Shown here piece after piece: positions 24,387 through 33,978 of a stretch of 64,000 nucleotides of DNA. The DNA is from Methylobacterium radiodurans (GTDB lineage: Bacteria > Pseudomonadota > Alphaproteobacteria > Rhizobiales > Beijerinckiaceae), in NCBI RefSeq assembly GCF_003173735.1, contig NZ_CP029551.1:5285001-5349000 (forward strand), written 5' to 3'. Position numbers and translations under genes: made by a program. Below the pieces are notes generated by a model. That model saw nothing but the letters and a program-made list of their open reading frames with translations, had not been told where the DNA came from and made no database searches. Positions within the stretch are counted from its first letter, which is position 1, and the number at the start of each line of letters is the position of its first letter.

Positions 24387-25280
24387 ATGGCTGATTCGAA
24401 GCAACCGATCCGCGGCAACAAAGGGGCCACCACCGTAGGGCCTTGCAATCCCGCGATCGAGACGCAGAATCCCGACCTCTTCATCCCGCCGGAATCCGAT
24501 CAAGGCGGCATCCCGAACCTCAAGCTTACCTTTGCCATGGCTCATCTCCGCCTTGAGGACGGCGGCTGAGCCAGTGAGCTGACTCAGCGCGGGATGGGCA
24601 CACTGAAAGACCTCGCGATCGTGAATATGCCGCTTCCCCCTGGAGACGTACGGGAATTGCACTGGCCCAAGGAAACCGAATGGGCCTATATTCTACAGGA
24701 CAAGGTACGCTTCTACTTGGTGTATCTTGGGCGCAACACCCTGATTGAGGACTTGGAGGCGGCAGACTTATGGATCGCGCCGTCTGTCACTCATCACGCC
24801 ATTCAGGGACTGGAAGAGGGCACCGAATTCTTGCTCACCTTCAACGACGGCAACTTCTCCGAGAACGAGACTTTTCTCGTCACGGAACTGTTCGGTCATG
24901 ATCCTATCGATGTGCTGTCACGCAATTTTGGGGTGCCGAAGGAATCGCTCGAAGGCATACCAGATCACGAGAAGTACATCTTCACACTCCCGGTTCCGCC
25001 ACCCATCGATGAGGTGCGACGTGGTCTGGGCAGCGCCTCATTTACGGACAAGTATGTCTTCCGCGCCTCTCAGACCCAGCCGATTCACTAACCGGGCGGC
25101 GCGGGCACCGTCGCCGACTCGTCGAACTTCAAGGTCACCAATCTCGCTGCCCTCTTCGTCGACCTTGAGCCAGGCGGCATGAGAGAGATTCATGGGCACC
25201 CCGAAGCAGATTTCGGCGAGCAGCATCTCCGGGGCAATCCGAGCGCGAGCCACAAGCAGGACCGGACAAGCCATCTCGGC
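24387..25280 (+). pseudogene. oxdC: Oxalate decarboxylase (bicupin OxdC), degenerate
   Basis: MADSKQPIRGNKGATTVGP with QNPDLFIPPESDQG followed by NLKLTFAMAHLRLEDGG is the OxdC N-terminus. A TGA at 24567-24569 replaces the expected aromatic residue, and in the same frame the first cupin continues VNMPLPPGDVRELHWPKETEWAY. OxdC needs HxHxxxE; here the second His is Pro (CCC at 24666-24668), so a Mn ligand is lost. THHAIQGLEEGTEFLL follows. A TAA at 25089-25091 interrupts before VADSSNFKVTNLAALFVDLEPGGMREIHGHP, the second cupin, which then frameshifts and ends. Multiple lesions make activity very unlikely. Confidence 0.87.
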
Positions 25281-25421
25281 CGATGCATGCCCAACTGATC
25301 CATGACCATTCTTTCAGGAGCACTCAGGTACGCCGCCGAAACCATAGCCCTATATGGTTCCAGCATGCGCATCCAGAGGAGTGGATGCCTACGACCCGGA
25401 ACTCAAGCCAGGGCCTTTGTA

Positions 25422-25751
25422 ATGATCTCTCTCTGCACTGCTGGAAGCAGAATCTTGGCCGGTATGATTGCTCTATCGGCTTTTGTTCCCGGATCGCTTT
25501 ACGCCAATCAAGTTCAATCGCGCATTTGCCGGCCGACGTTGGCGGAGTTCAAGACGCTCGAGATGGGCATGAGCTACGAAGAAGTGGCTGCGCAACTCGG
25601 CTGCAAAGGCCGCAGGATCTCGCACATCGAGATCGGCCGGAACCGGCGCGCGACCTATTCGTGGCAGGGCCGCGGCTCGTACGGTGCGAACCTCAACGCA
25701 ACGTTCCGGAACAACCGCTTGACCGACCTGTCGCAACTCGGCCTCCGCTGA
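25422..25751 (+). CDS. Hypothetical secreted protein, 109 residues
   Basis: From ATG 25422 (MISLCTAGSRILAGMIALSAFVPGSLYANQ) with a signal-peptide-like start. The mature part TLAEFKTLEMGMSYEEVAAQLGCKGRRISHIEIGRNRRATYSWQGRGSYGANLNATFRNNRLTDLSQLGLR has the beta-alpha pattern of BLIP/SmpA-like periplasmic domains (FxxLxxGMsyeEVxxxLG), consistent with a small periplasmic or lipoprotein-like protein. A longer frame from 25302 is possible but unconserved in character. It lies between the decayed oxdC and the RND gene (convergent). Confidence 0.6.
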   Translation: MISLCTAGSRILAGMIALSAFVPGSLYANQVQSRICRPTLAEFKTLEMGMSYEEVAAQLGCKGRRISHIEIGRNRRATYSWQGRGSYGANLNATFRNNRLTDLSQLGLR

Positions 25752-25793
25752 CCGGTCGGGCGCGGGAGAGGTCTGCCGCGCCAGACAGGCCCA

Positions 25794-28700
25794 TCATTCG
25801 CCTGCTGCCAGGGACGCCGAGGCCTTCGGGTTCTCCTGCCTCCTCCGGCCGCGCGCCGCCCATCGCTCGATGGCGATGTAGAACAGCGGGGTGATGAACA
25901 GGGTGATCAGCGTGGCGGCGAGCATGCCGCCGATCACCACGGTGCCCATCGAGATGCGGGCGTTGGCGCCCGCGCCCGAGGCGATGGCGAGCGGCACCAC
26001 GCCCAGGATGAAGGCGAAGGAGGTCATCAGGATCGGGCGCATGCGCAGGCGTGCCCCGTCCATGGCAGCCGCGACGAGATCCTCGCCCGCCTTCCGCTTC
26101 TCCTCCGCGAAGGTGACCAGCAGGATCGCGTTCTTGGCGCCGAGGCCGACGAGGAGCAGGAGCCCGACCTGCCCGAACACGTCGAGGGGCAGGTCGCGCA
26201 AGGCCAGCGCCCCGATCGCCCCGAAGATCGCTACGGGCGTCGCGAGCAGGATCGCGAAGGGCAGGCGCACCGACTCGAACTGACCCGCGAGCACCAGGAA
26301 GATCATGACAACCCCCAGCGCGAAGATCATCGGCGCGAAGCCGCCCGCGATCTTCTGCTGGTAGGCGACGTCGATCCACTCCACCGCGTACTCGCTCGGC
26401 ATCTCCGTCTCGGCCATCCGCTCGATCAGCCCGATCAGGGTGCCGGAACTAACGTTGCCGGCAGGCGAGGCCGCGACCTCGATGGTGGGGTAGGTGTTGA
26501 ACGAGAGCACCGCCGTCGGTCCCGTCACGAAGCGGGGCCTCACCAGCGAGCCCACCCGCACAGGTTCGCCCCGATCGTTGAGAACGGTCAGCGCCTCGAC
26601 ATCCTCCATGGTGCGCCGGCCACTGTCCTCGCTCTGCACGTAGACCTGGTAGACGAAGCCGAAGCGGTTGAAGAGGTTGACGAAGGACGAGCCGATATAG
26701 GTCCCAAGTGCGTCGAACAGGTTCTTCAGCGGCACGCCGAGCTGCTCGGCCTTCGCCCGGTCGATCTCCAGGTAGATCTGCGGCACCCCGTAATCCGAGG
26801 TCGGGGTGGCGCTGCCGATCTCCGGCCGCTCGCGCAGCTTGGCCAGGAACGCTTCGGCCGTCTGCGCGAGCTTGAGGCCGCCCTCGCCGCTGCGGTCCTG
26901 GATCTCGAAGGACAGGCCGCCGCGGGATCCGAGACCCGGGAGCGGGGGCGGGTTGACGGGCCGGGGCACGATGGTGGGATCGTCGGCGTAGCGCCTCTCG
27001 ATCTCGCCGATCAGGGTGTCGACGGAGGCCTTGCGCTCGCCCCAGGGCTTCAGGACGGGGATGATGAACCCGTAGAAGGGGGCGACAGAGTCAGCCAGGA
27101 TGCTGCGCCCGCTGATGCCGATCGTGTGATCGACCGCCTCGTTCTCCCTGAGGTCGCGCGCGACGCGCTCGACGGCCTTCTCGGTACGGGCCACGGAGGC
27201 GCCCTTCGGCAGGGTCATGTCGAAGTAGAAGTAGCCTTGATCCTCGGCCGGCACGAACTCGGTCGGCCGGCTGAGCGTCAGCGCCACCGTGGCGCCCGCG
27301 AAGACCAGGAAGGCGAGGCCGACCAGCACGAGATGGTGGCTGAGCCGCCCGATCGAAGTGGCGATGAAGTCGGCGCTGGCCTTCATCGCCCGGTTGAACC
27401 AGCGCAGCGGCGCCCGCCAGCGCGCGCGGTCCTCGCCACCCGTCTTGGGCTTCAGGATCAGGCCGCAGAGGGCTGGCGTGAGCGTCAGCGAGACGATCGC
27501 CGAGATCAGGACTGAGATCGCGATGGTCAGGGCGAACTGGTTGTAGAGCTGGCCGGTGATGCCCGGGATGAAGGCCACCGGCACGAAGAGCGCCGAGAGC
27601 ACGAGGGTCGTGGCGACGACGGGGCCGACCACCTCCCCGATCGCCTCGCGAGCGGCCTCCTTCGGCTCCTTACCCTCCTCCATCAGGCGCTCGGTGTTCT
27701 CGACCACGATGATCGCGTCGTCCACGACCAGGCCGACGGCCAGCACCATGCCGAGCAGGCTCAGCGTGTTGAAGGAGAAGCCGAGCGCCGCCATCGGCCC
27801 GAAGGTGCCGATCAGCGCCACCGGCACCGCGAGGGTGGGGATGAGCGTCGCGCGCCAGTTCTGCAGGAAGAGGTAGGTGACGACGACCACGATGATGATC
27901 GCCTCGATCAGGGTGTGCACCACCTCCTCGATCGCCTTCATCACGAACTCGGTGCGGTCGAGGGCGATCTCGTACTTGAGGCCGGAGGGAAAGCGCTTGG
28001 CCAGCGCCTCCATCTCCTTGCGCGCGCCCGCCATCACTTCGACGGCGTTGGCGTCCGGGCTCTGGTAGAGGCCGAGCACCGCTGCGGGCCGGCCGTTGAA
28101 GGTCGAGGAGACGCCGTACTGCTCGGAACCGAGTTCGACCCGGCCGACGTCGCTCACGCGCACGACCGAGCCGTCGGGATTGGCCCGCAGCACGATGTCG
28201 GCGAACTGCTTGGGCTCGGTCAGCCGGCCCGTCGTCACGAGCTGCAGCTCGAAGGCCGTCGACGTGTTCATCGGCGGCTTGCCGAGCGTCCCGGTGGTGA
28301 TCTGCTCGTTCTGGTTGGTGATCGCGCCGATCACCGCGTCGGGGCCGATGGCGAGCGCCTCCATCTTGACCGGGTCGAGCCAGACCCGGATCGCGTAGCG
28401 CTTGTTCGAGAAGTTGAGCACGCGCCCCATGCCCGGCACGCGCTTCAACGGCTTGATGACCTGCGTCTCGGCCCAGTTCGACAGGAACAGCTCGTCGAAG
28501 CCCGCGCCCTCTTCGGCGTAGAGCACAATGTTGCCGAGCTGCTGCCGGGCTGATTTCCGGATCTCGAGGCCCTGGCTGCGCACGGCCGCCGGCAGGCGCG
28601 GCTCCGCGCGGTTGGAGCGGGTCAGCACCTCGGCAGCGGCGGCGTTCAGGTCGGAGCCGACCGCGAAGGTAGCGTCGAGGCTGACGCTGCCGTCGGTGCT

Positions 28701-28946
28701 GCTCGTCGTCTGGATGTAGATCAGGTTCTCCGCGCCGTTGATCTCCTGCTCCAGCGGGATCGCGATGGCCTCGTAGGCCTGCTGCGCGCTGGCGCCCGGA
28801 TAGGTCGCCTGCACGTTGATCACCGGCGGAGCGATCTGGGGATACTGCGCGATCGGCAGCGTCAGTCCGGCGACGGCGCCGACCAAGATGATCAGCACCG
28901 AGATCACGCCGGCCAGAACGGGTCGGTCGACGAAGCGGGCGAACAT
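25794..28946 (-). CDS. RND (HAE1-type) efflux transporter permease
   Basis: 1050 residues, the AcrB/MexB length. The N-terminus MFARFVDRPVLAGVISVLIILVGAVAGLTLPIAQYPQIAPPVINVQATYPGASAQ is family-typical. GLVVDDAIIVVENTERLMEEG carries the paired Asp of the proton relay, and a second 6-TM half ends in the FxxFxxxPLFYIAIERW region. It is an inner-membrane proton-driven pump for drugs or toxic organics. The adaptor gene is divergent (170 bp between starts) and no outer-membrane factor is near, so it must recruit one encoded elsewhere. Confidence 0.95.
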   Translation of the reverse strand: MFARFVDRPVLAGVISVLIILVGAVAGLTLPIAQYPQIAPPVINVQATYPGASAQQAYEAIAIPLEQEINGAENLIYIQTTSSTDGSVSLDATFAVGSDLNAAAAEVLTRSNRAEPRLPAAVRSQGLEIRKSARQQLGNIVLYAEEGAGFDELFLSNWAETQVIKPLKRVPGMGRVLNFSNKRYAIRVWLDPVKMEALAIGPDAVIGAITNQNEQITTGTLGKPPMNTSTAFELQLVTTGRLTEPKQFADIVLRANPDGSVVRVSDVGRVELGSEQYGVSSTFNGRPAAVLGLYQSPDANAVEVMAGARKEMEALAKRFPSGLKYEIALDRTEFVMKAIEEVVHTLIEAIIIVVVVTYLFLQNWRATLIPTLAVPVALIGTFGPMAALGFSFNTLSLLGMVLAVGLVVDDAIIVVENTERLMEEGKEPKEAAREAIGEVVGPVVATTLVLSALFVPVAFIPGITGQLYNQFALTIAISVLISAIVSLTLTPALCGLILKPKTGGEDRARWRAPLRWFNRAMKASADFIATSIGRLSHHLVLVGLAFLVFAGATVALTLSRPTEFVPAEDQGYFYFDMTLPKGASVARTEKAVERVARDLRENEAVDHTIGISGRSILADSVAPFYGFIIPVLKPWGERKASVDTLIGEIERRYADDPTIVPRPVNPPPLPGLGSRGGLSFEIQDRSGEGGLKLAQTAEAFLAKLRERPEIGSATPTSDYGVPQIYLEIDRAKAEQLGVPLKNLFDALGTYIGSSFVNLFNRFGFVYQVYVQSEDSGRRTMEDVEALTVLNDRGEPVRVGSLVRPRFVTGPTAVLSFNTYPTIEVAASPAGNVSSGTLIGLIERMAETEMPSEYAVEWIDVAYQQKIAGGFAPMIFALGVVMIFLVLAGQFESVRLPFAILLATPVAIFGAIGALALRDLPLDVFGQVGLLLLVGLGAKNAILLVTFAEEKRKAGEDLVAAAMDGARLRMRPILMTSFAFILGVVPLAIASGAGANARISMGTVVIGGMLAATLITLFITPLFYIAIERWAARGRRRQENPKASASLAAGE

Positions 28947-29116
28947 GCGGACCGGGACCTCTGGTGCGCGCGACCGCGCCGCCGGGCGGGCGGGCCCTGG
29001 GGCGATCCCGAAAAGCGGGGTTTGGGAAAATATTTCCGGCCGTGCAACGTCTCGTCCCGCCGCGTGTTCCCGAACGTCAGCGGTGCTGGCCGGGCGCGTC
29101 GGGAGACCTCTGGAAC

Positions 29117-30313
29117 GTGCGCAGGAGTGTGAGGAACCTGTTGATCGGCTTGGCCGTGCTCGCCGCCGCGGGTGGCGGGTGGTACGCGGCCGGCCGGCCC
29201 GTGCCGGCCCCCGTAGCAGGCCTTCTCGGCACGGGCGATCGGCCGGCCGCCGAGCGGAAGGACGACAAGCCGCTCGGCGTGAGCATGGCCGAGGCGGTCT
29301 CGGACAGCGTGCCGATCGCCTTCACGTATACGGGGACCTTCGTCTCGCCGAAGGACGCGCTGCTCCAGGCGCGCGTGACCGGCGTGGTCACGGAGCGGCC
29401 CTTCGAGCCGGGCTCGCACGTCAAGAAGGGCGACGTGCTGTTCCGGATCGACAAGCGGCCCTTCGAGGTGGCGCTGCAGACGGCGAAGGCGCAGCAGGAG
29501 CAGGCCAAGGCCCAGCTCGAATTCGCGCAGGCCGAGGTCGCACGCACCAACGAGCTCGCCAGCAAGGGCTACGCGAGCGAGCAGCGCGCCCAGCAGCAGC
29601 AGTCGCAGCTCGAGACCGCCGCCGCGGGCCTGCAGCAGGCCGAGGCGGCCATCGCCCGCCAGGAACTGAACATCGCCTACGCGGTGGTCGAGGCGCCGTT
29701 CGAGGGACGGGCGAGCCTGAGCAACGTGAACGTGGGCGACCTCGTCAACGAGAACCAGACCGAACTCGTCTCGGTGGTGCAGCTCGATCCGATCGACCTG
29801 CAGATGGCCCTGTCGTCGGAGGACGTGGAGGCCGTGCGCCAGGGCCTCAAGGAGGGAACGGTCACCGTCGGCGTGCTCGACGGGCGCGGCACGAAGGTCG
29901 CGGACGCCAGGATCTACCAGCTCGACAACCGCTTCGACCCGCGCACGGCCCGGCGCCTCGTGCGGGCGAGCGTGGCGAACGCGGACGAGCGCTTCGTCCC
30001 GGGCCAGTTCATGCGCGGCCGCATCCAGGTCGGCACACAGTCCCGGATCCTCGTTCCCACGGTCGCGCTCTCGGCCAAGCTCGCGCAGCGGATCGTCTAC
30101 GTCGTCGGCAAGAACGGGCGCGTGGAGCAGCGGCCGGTGGAGACCGGGCAGGCCTATGGCGAGCGGACCGAGATCCTGAAGGGGCTGGAGGCCGGAGAGC
30201 GGGTGGTCACGGATCACATCCAACGGATGCGCGACGGTCTTCGGGTGGAGGAGCGGCGAGCGGTCGCCGGAAACGAGGCGTCGACCGGGATCAAGGGTCG
30301 GCCGGTCCAGTGA
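29117..30313 (+). CDS. RND efflux periplasmic adaptor subunit (HlyD/AcrA type)
   Basis: 398 residues from GTG 29117. It has an N-terminal membrane anchor (NLLIGLAVLAAAGGGWYAAG), a lipoyl/barrel-sandwich half (GVVTERPFEPGSHVKKGDVLFRIDKRPFEVAL), a coiled-coil hairpin rich in Gln/Ala (KAQQEQAKAQLEFAQAEVARTNELA and EQRAQQQQSQLETAAA) and a second lipoyl half plus beta-barrel (VPTVALSAKLAQRIVYVVG). The start gives a normal adaptor length; the open frame extends to 28964. It pairs with the divergent RND permease. There is no regulator gene beside them. Confidence 0.92.
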   Translation: MRRSVRNLLIGLAVLAAAGGGWYAAGRPVPAPVAGLLGTGDRPAAERKDDKPLGVSMAEAVSDSVPIAFTYTGTFVSPKDALLQARVTGVVTERPFEPGSHVKKGDVLFRIDKRPFEVALQTAKAQQEQAKAQLEFAQAEVARTNELASKGYASEQRAQQQQSQLETAAAGLQQAEAAIARQELNIAYAVVEAPFEGRASLSNVNVGDLVNENQTELVSVVQLDPIDLQMALSSEDVEAVRQGLKEGTVTVGVLDGRGTKVADARIYQLDNRFDPRTARRLVRASVANADERFVPGQFMRGRIQVGTQSRILVPTVALSAKLAQRIVYVVGKNGRVEQRPVETGQAYGERTEILKGLEAGERVVTDHIQRMRDGLRVEERRAVAGNEASTGIKGRPVQ

Positions 30314-30361
30314 TATCGGCCGGCCCGCGCCGATCCTCGGCGTCCAAGCGGCCCCGTTCGA

Positions 30362-30898
30362 TCAGGCGGCCCGCACGGTCTCGATGTCCAGCGTCGGCCC
30401 CTGCGGCGTCATCCGGGCGCGCGCGACGATGCGGTCCTGCGGGCCCAGCTCGCCGAGCGCCACGTCGCGGTCGGGCAGCACCACGGTGGTGCTCCGGTTG
30501 ACGTGGACCAGCACGGTGCGGCCCTTCGGGATCGAGGCGGCGGCCCAGCGCTTGAGCTGGCCGTAATAGGGCTCCCGCCGCCACGCGTTGGCCTGTCCGG
30601 GATCGACCTGCACGTTCATGTTGCGGGTCACCGGATCGAGGCCCAGCACCATCTTGGCGCGGTCCGGCTTCCATTCGGGGCCTAGCCAGCTCTCCGTCAT
30701 CCAGAGGCAGTGGAAGTTGCGGCAATGGTCCGGCCGGGTCGCGTGGATGCCGCAGCCCCGGCCCGCCAGCGTGTGCCGGCACCATTGCCCGGCGACGCTC
30801 TCGACCGCCGGCACGTCGTAGACCTTGCAGCACAGGGTGCAGGCGCCGCAGGCGCGGCCGGGCGCCGGGGCGGCGACGATCTGGGCCGGGTCGAGCAT
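30362..30898 (-). CDS. YkgJ-type CxxCxxCC zinc/iron-chelating domain protein
   Basis: 178 residues from ATG 30898. The Cys-rich N-terminus RACGACTLCCKVYDVP and the later CRHTLAGRGCGIHATRPDHCRNFHCLW match the YkgJ/UPF0153 pattern (CxxCxxCC, then CxxxxxxCxxxxxRPxxCxxF). Such proteins bind zinc or iron; function is otherwise unknown. The C-terminal half is a small beta-rich region. It is divergent from the aminotransferase gene (120 bp apart). Confidence 0.85.
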   Translation of the reverse strand: MLDPAQIVAAPAPGRACGACTLCCKVYDVPAVESVAGQWCRHTLAGRGCGIHATRPDHCRNFHCLWMTESWLGPEWKPDRAKMVLGLDPVTRNMNVQVDPGQANAWRREPYYGQLKRWAAASIPKGRTVLVHVNRSTTVVLPDRDVALGELGPQDRIVARARMTPQGPTLDIETVRAA

Positions 30899-31018
30899 TC
30901 TCGCAATCCATGCGCCGGGCCGCGATCCGCCCGGGTCTGTGCGGGGTTACTGACCCCGCATCGGGCCGGTAGTGTGGCGACGACACGGCCCCTCAGAAAA
31001 TGCCCGGGACGGACCGCC

Positions 31019-32404
31019 ATGCTGTCGAACCTCGCGACCCGCGACGTCGAGACCCTGATCCACCCCTACACCAATCTCGACGCGCACCGCGCGAACGGCC
31101 CCCTCGTGCTGGAGCGCGGCGCGGGCGTCCACGTCTACGACACGGAGGGGCGCCCCTATATCGAGGGCATGTCCGGGCTCTGGTGCACGGCGCTCGGCTT
31201 CTCGAACCCCGAACTCGTCGAGGCTGCGGCGGCGCAGATGAGCCGCCTGCCCTTCTCGCACCTGTTCTCCGGCCGCAGCCACGACCCGGCGATCGAGCTC
31301 GCCGAGGTGCTGAAGGAGCTGATGCCGGTCCCGACCTCGAAAGTGTTCTTCACCTCCTCGGGCTCGGAGGCGAACGACACCCAGGTCAAGCTGGCGTGGT
31401 ACTACAACAACGCGCTCGGACGGCCGCGCAAGAAGAAGATCATCGGCCGGCAGAGGGGCTATCACGGCGTCACGGTGGCCACCGCCTCGCTGACCGGGCT
31501 TCCGGCCAACCACGCCGACTGGGACCTGCCGCTGCCGGGCTTCCTCCACACGGCCTGCCCCCACCATTACCGCTTCGCCGAGCCCGGTGAGAGCGAGGAG
31601 GCGTTCTCGGCGCGTCTCGCGGACGAGCTGGAAGCCCTGATCCTGCGCGAGGATCCCGACACGGTGGCGGCCTTCATCGCCGAGCCGGTGATGGGCGCGG
31701 GCGGCGCCATCGTTCCGCCGCGGGGCTACTTCCCGGCGATCCAGGCCGTTCTTGCCCGCTACGACGTGCGCCTCATCGCCGACGAGGTGATCTGCGGCTT
31801 TGGCCGGCTCGGCACGTGGTTCGGCTCCGAGGCACTCGGCATGTCCCCGCACACGCTCTCCTTCGCCAAGGCCGTGACCTCGGGCTACGTGCCCCTCGGC
31901 GGGATCAGCGTGGACGAGCCGCTCTACGCGGCGATGGTCGACCAGAGCGCCAAGCTCGGCACCTTCGGGCACGGCACGACCTATTCGGGACACCCGGTCG
32001 CCTGCGCGGTGGCCCTCAAGGCGATCGAGATCTACCGGCGCGACCGGGTCGTGGAGGGCGCGGCCGAGAAGGCGCCGCACTTCCAGGCACGCCTCGCGCG
32101 TCTGGCGGAGCATGACATCGTGGGCGAGGCCCGGGGCATCGGCCTGATCGGCGGGCTGGAGATCGTCGCGGACAAGCGCAGCCGTGCACAGTACCACCCG
32201 AAGGCGGGCGTGGCCGCGCGCTGCGTCGCCTTCGCGCAGGGCGAGGGGCTGATCGTGCGCTTCCTGGCCGGTGATCGCGTCGCGGTCTGCCCGCCGCTGA
32301 TCATCACGCCGGACGAGATCGACGACCTGTTCGACCGGCTGACGCGGGCCCTCGACCGCACCCGCGACTGGATCCGCGCGGAGGGCCTCGCCGCCGCGGC
32401 GTGA
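31019..32404 (+). CDS. Class III PLP-dependent aminotransferase
   Basis: 461 residues from ATG 31019. The typical omega-transaminase order is seen: HPYTNLDAHRANGPLVLERGAGVHVYDTEGRPYIEGMSGLWC, then FFTSSGSEANDTQVKLAWYYNNALGRP, GYHGVT, then IADEVICGFGRLG with the PLP-stabilising Asp, SFAKAVTSGYVPLGG with the Schiff-base Lys, and TYSGHPVACAVALKAIEI. It uses an amine donor and pyruvate or a related acceptor in the cytosol. The specific substrate cannot be told from sequence. Upstream in-frame residues before 31019 are non-homologous. Confidence 0.92.
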   Translation: MLSNLATRDVETLIHPYTNLDAHRANGPLVLERGAGVHVYDTEGRPYIEGMSGLWCTALGFSNPELVEAAAAQMSRLPFSHLFSGRSHDPAIELAEVLKELMPVPTSKVFFTSSGSEANDTQVKLAWYYNNALGRPRKKKIIGRQRGYHGVTVATASLTGLPANHADWDLPLPGFLHTACPHHYRFAEPGESEEAFSARLADELEALILREDPDTVAAFIAEPVMGAGGAIVPPRGYFPAIQAVLARYDVRLIADEVICGFGRLGTWFGSEALGMSPHTLSFAKAVTSGYVPLGGISVDEPLYAAMVDQSAKLGTFGHGTTYSGHPVACAVALKAIEIYRRDRVVEGAAEKAPHFQARLARLAEHDIVGEARGIGLIGGLEIVADKRSRAQYHPKAGVAARCVAFAQGEGLIVRFLAGDRVAVCPPLIITPDEIDDLFDRLTRALDRTRDWIRAEGLAAAA

Positions 32405-32630
32405 GGGCTGACTGAGTCCTCGGCGCCACGCCCCGTCGCCGGAGGTAGTGCCGAAAGTCAGTATCGCGCCGGACCGAAAGAGCCTTAAGCAAGCGTTCAG
32501 CTCGACTGGCCTTGTATCGGGACCGTCCGCCAGACCCGGCGGACGCCCCGAGGAAGCCCCGAGACCGCCGGATCCGGCGGCGACGGGCGAGGCGGCCGGG
32601 CACCGGCCCCATCGCACAGGAACCCCTCCC

Positions 32631-32846
32631 ATGTACGCCCCCAGCGAGACCCAGGTCAGCGCCTCCGAGAGCGAGCGTCGCCAGATGGACCAGGGCGAGT
32701 CGCTCTACGGTTTCCGCCCCCTCGCGCTGCCGGCGCTCGCCGCCGCCGCCGGCCGGCCCAAGAAGCAGGAGTCCCGCCCCGCCGTGCCCGCGACCGGGCG
32801 CCAGGGCATCCTCAGCCTCGTACACGAGGATGAGCCGCTCGCCTGA
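32631..32846 (+). CDS. Hypothetical protein, 71 residues
   Basis: From ATG 32631 (MYAPSETQVSASESERRQMDQGESLYGFRPLALPALAAAAGRPKKQE). The protein is hydrophilic with an Ala/Pro-rich middle and no membrane segment, and has no recognised family. It stands alone between the aminotransferase and metallophosphoesterase genes with 226 bp upstream. AT-rich start context and a plausible promoter side (TTGTATCGGGACCG near 32510) give modest support. Confidence 0.45.
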   Translation: MYAPSETQVSASESERRQMDQGESLYGFRPLALPALAAAAGRPKKQESRPAVPATGRQGILSLVHEDEPLA

Positions 32847-32990
32847 GCGAGCCGAAGCCGCCCGCCTGGCCCAGGCCGGGCGGGCCGCTCGGTACGCCGC
32901 CCAAGGCGGACCAATTCGGCCACACTGCGCGCGCATCCTGCGCGCGTCCGGGTCCATCGAGGCCGTTCCCTGAGCCGCGATGAGCCGCCG

Positions 32991-33935
32991 ATGCTGATCC
33001 TCCCCACCCGGCGCCAGGTTCTGACCGGGCTCGGCTACGCCTCGGCCCTCGGGCTCACCGGGACGGCGGCCTACGGCGTGGGCGTCGAGGCGATGAACGG
33101 CCTCGTCGTCACGCGCTACGCCCCGGCGCTGCCCGGCTGGACGCCGGGCCTGCGCCTCAAGGTGGCGGTTCTGGCGGATTTCCACGTCTGCGAGCCGTTC
33201 ATGCCGCTGGATCGTGTGGCCGAGATCGTGGACGCAACCAACGCGCTGAAGCCCGACCTCGTGCTGCTGCTCGGCGACTACCCGGCCTCCGGACGCATCG
33301 CGTGGCGCAAGGTCCCGCTCGACGCCTTCGCCCGCACGGTGGAGCGCCTGCGCGCGCCGCTCGGCATCCACGCGATTCTCGGCAACCACGATTGGTGGGA
33401 CGACCACGAGGCGCAGATGCGCCGCGCCGGGCCGCCGGAGGCGCAGCGGGCGCTCGAGGCCCGCGGCATCCCGGTGCTGGAGAACGACGCCGTGCGCCTC
33501 GTGCACGAGGGCCGGCCGTTCTGGCTCGCCGGGCTCGGCGACCAGCAGGCCTTCGTCAACCGGGCTGGGAACGTCGTGGCGTGGCGCGACGATCTCCCGG
33601 CGACGCTCGCCCGCATCACCGACGACGCGCCCGCGATCCTGATGGCGCACGAGCCCGACATCTTCTCCGAGGTGCCGGAGCGCTTCGCGCTCACCCTCTC
33701 GGGGCACACCCATGGCGGGCAGATCCGCCTGCTCGGGGTCTCGCCCGCGATCCGGCGCGTCGAGGGTCTCGATCTCTCCTACGGCCACGTCGTGTCGAAG
33801 GGGCGGCACATCATCGTCTCGGGCGGCTTCGGCGTGAGCCGCGTCCCGGTGCGGATCGGCGTGCCGCCGGAGATCGTCTGGCTCGATCTCGGCCGGGAGG
33901 CGGCTCCGGCTACGCAGGCGTCGGCGAACGGCTGA
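32991..33935 (+). CDS. Metallophosphoesterase (YkuE-like)
   Basis: 314 residues with an N-terminal Tat-like/hydrophobic segment (MLILPTRRQVLTGLGYASALGLTGTAAYGVG), so it is probably membrane-attached or exported. Calcineurin-type motifs: ADFHVC (DxH), LLLGDYP (GDxx), ILGNHDWWDD (GNHD), ILMAHEPD and LSGHTHGGQIRL (GHTH). This order matches the YkuE/LpxH-like group acting on UDP-diacylglucosamine-like or other phosphodiesters; the actual substrate is unknown. ATG 32991 gives the family length. Confidence 0.9.
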   Translation: MLILPTRRQVLTGLGYASALGLTGTAAYGVGVEAMNGLVVTRYAPALPGWTPGLRLKVAVLADFHVCEPFMPLDRVAEIVDATNALKPDLVLLLGDYPASGRIAWRKVPLDAFARTVERLRAPLGIHAILGNHDWWDDHEAQMRRAGPPEAQRALEARGIPVLENDAVRLVHEGRPFWLAGLGDQQAFVNRAGNVVAWRDDLPATLARITDDAPAILMAHEPDIFSEVPERFALTLSGHTHGGQIRLLGVSPAIRRVEGLDLSYGHVVSKGRHIIVSGGFGVSRVPVRIGVPPEIVWLDLGREAAPATQASANG

Positions 33936-33978
33936 CCCGGCGCTCGCCCTCCCGGGCTGGCGCGCTATCTCCCGGTAC

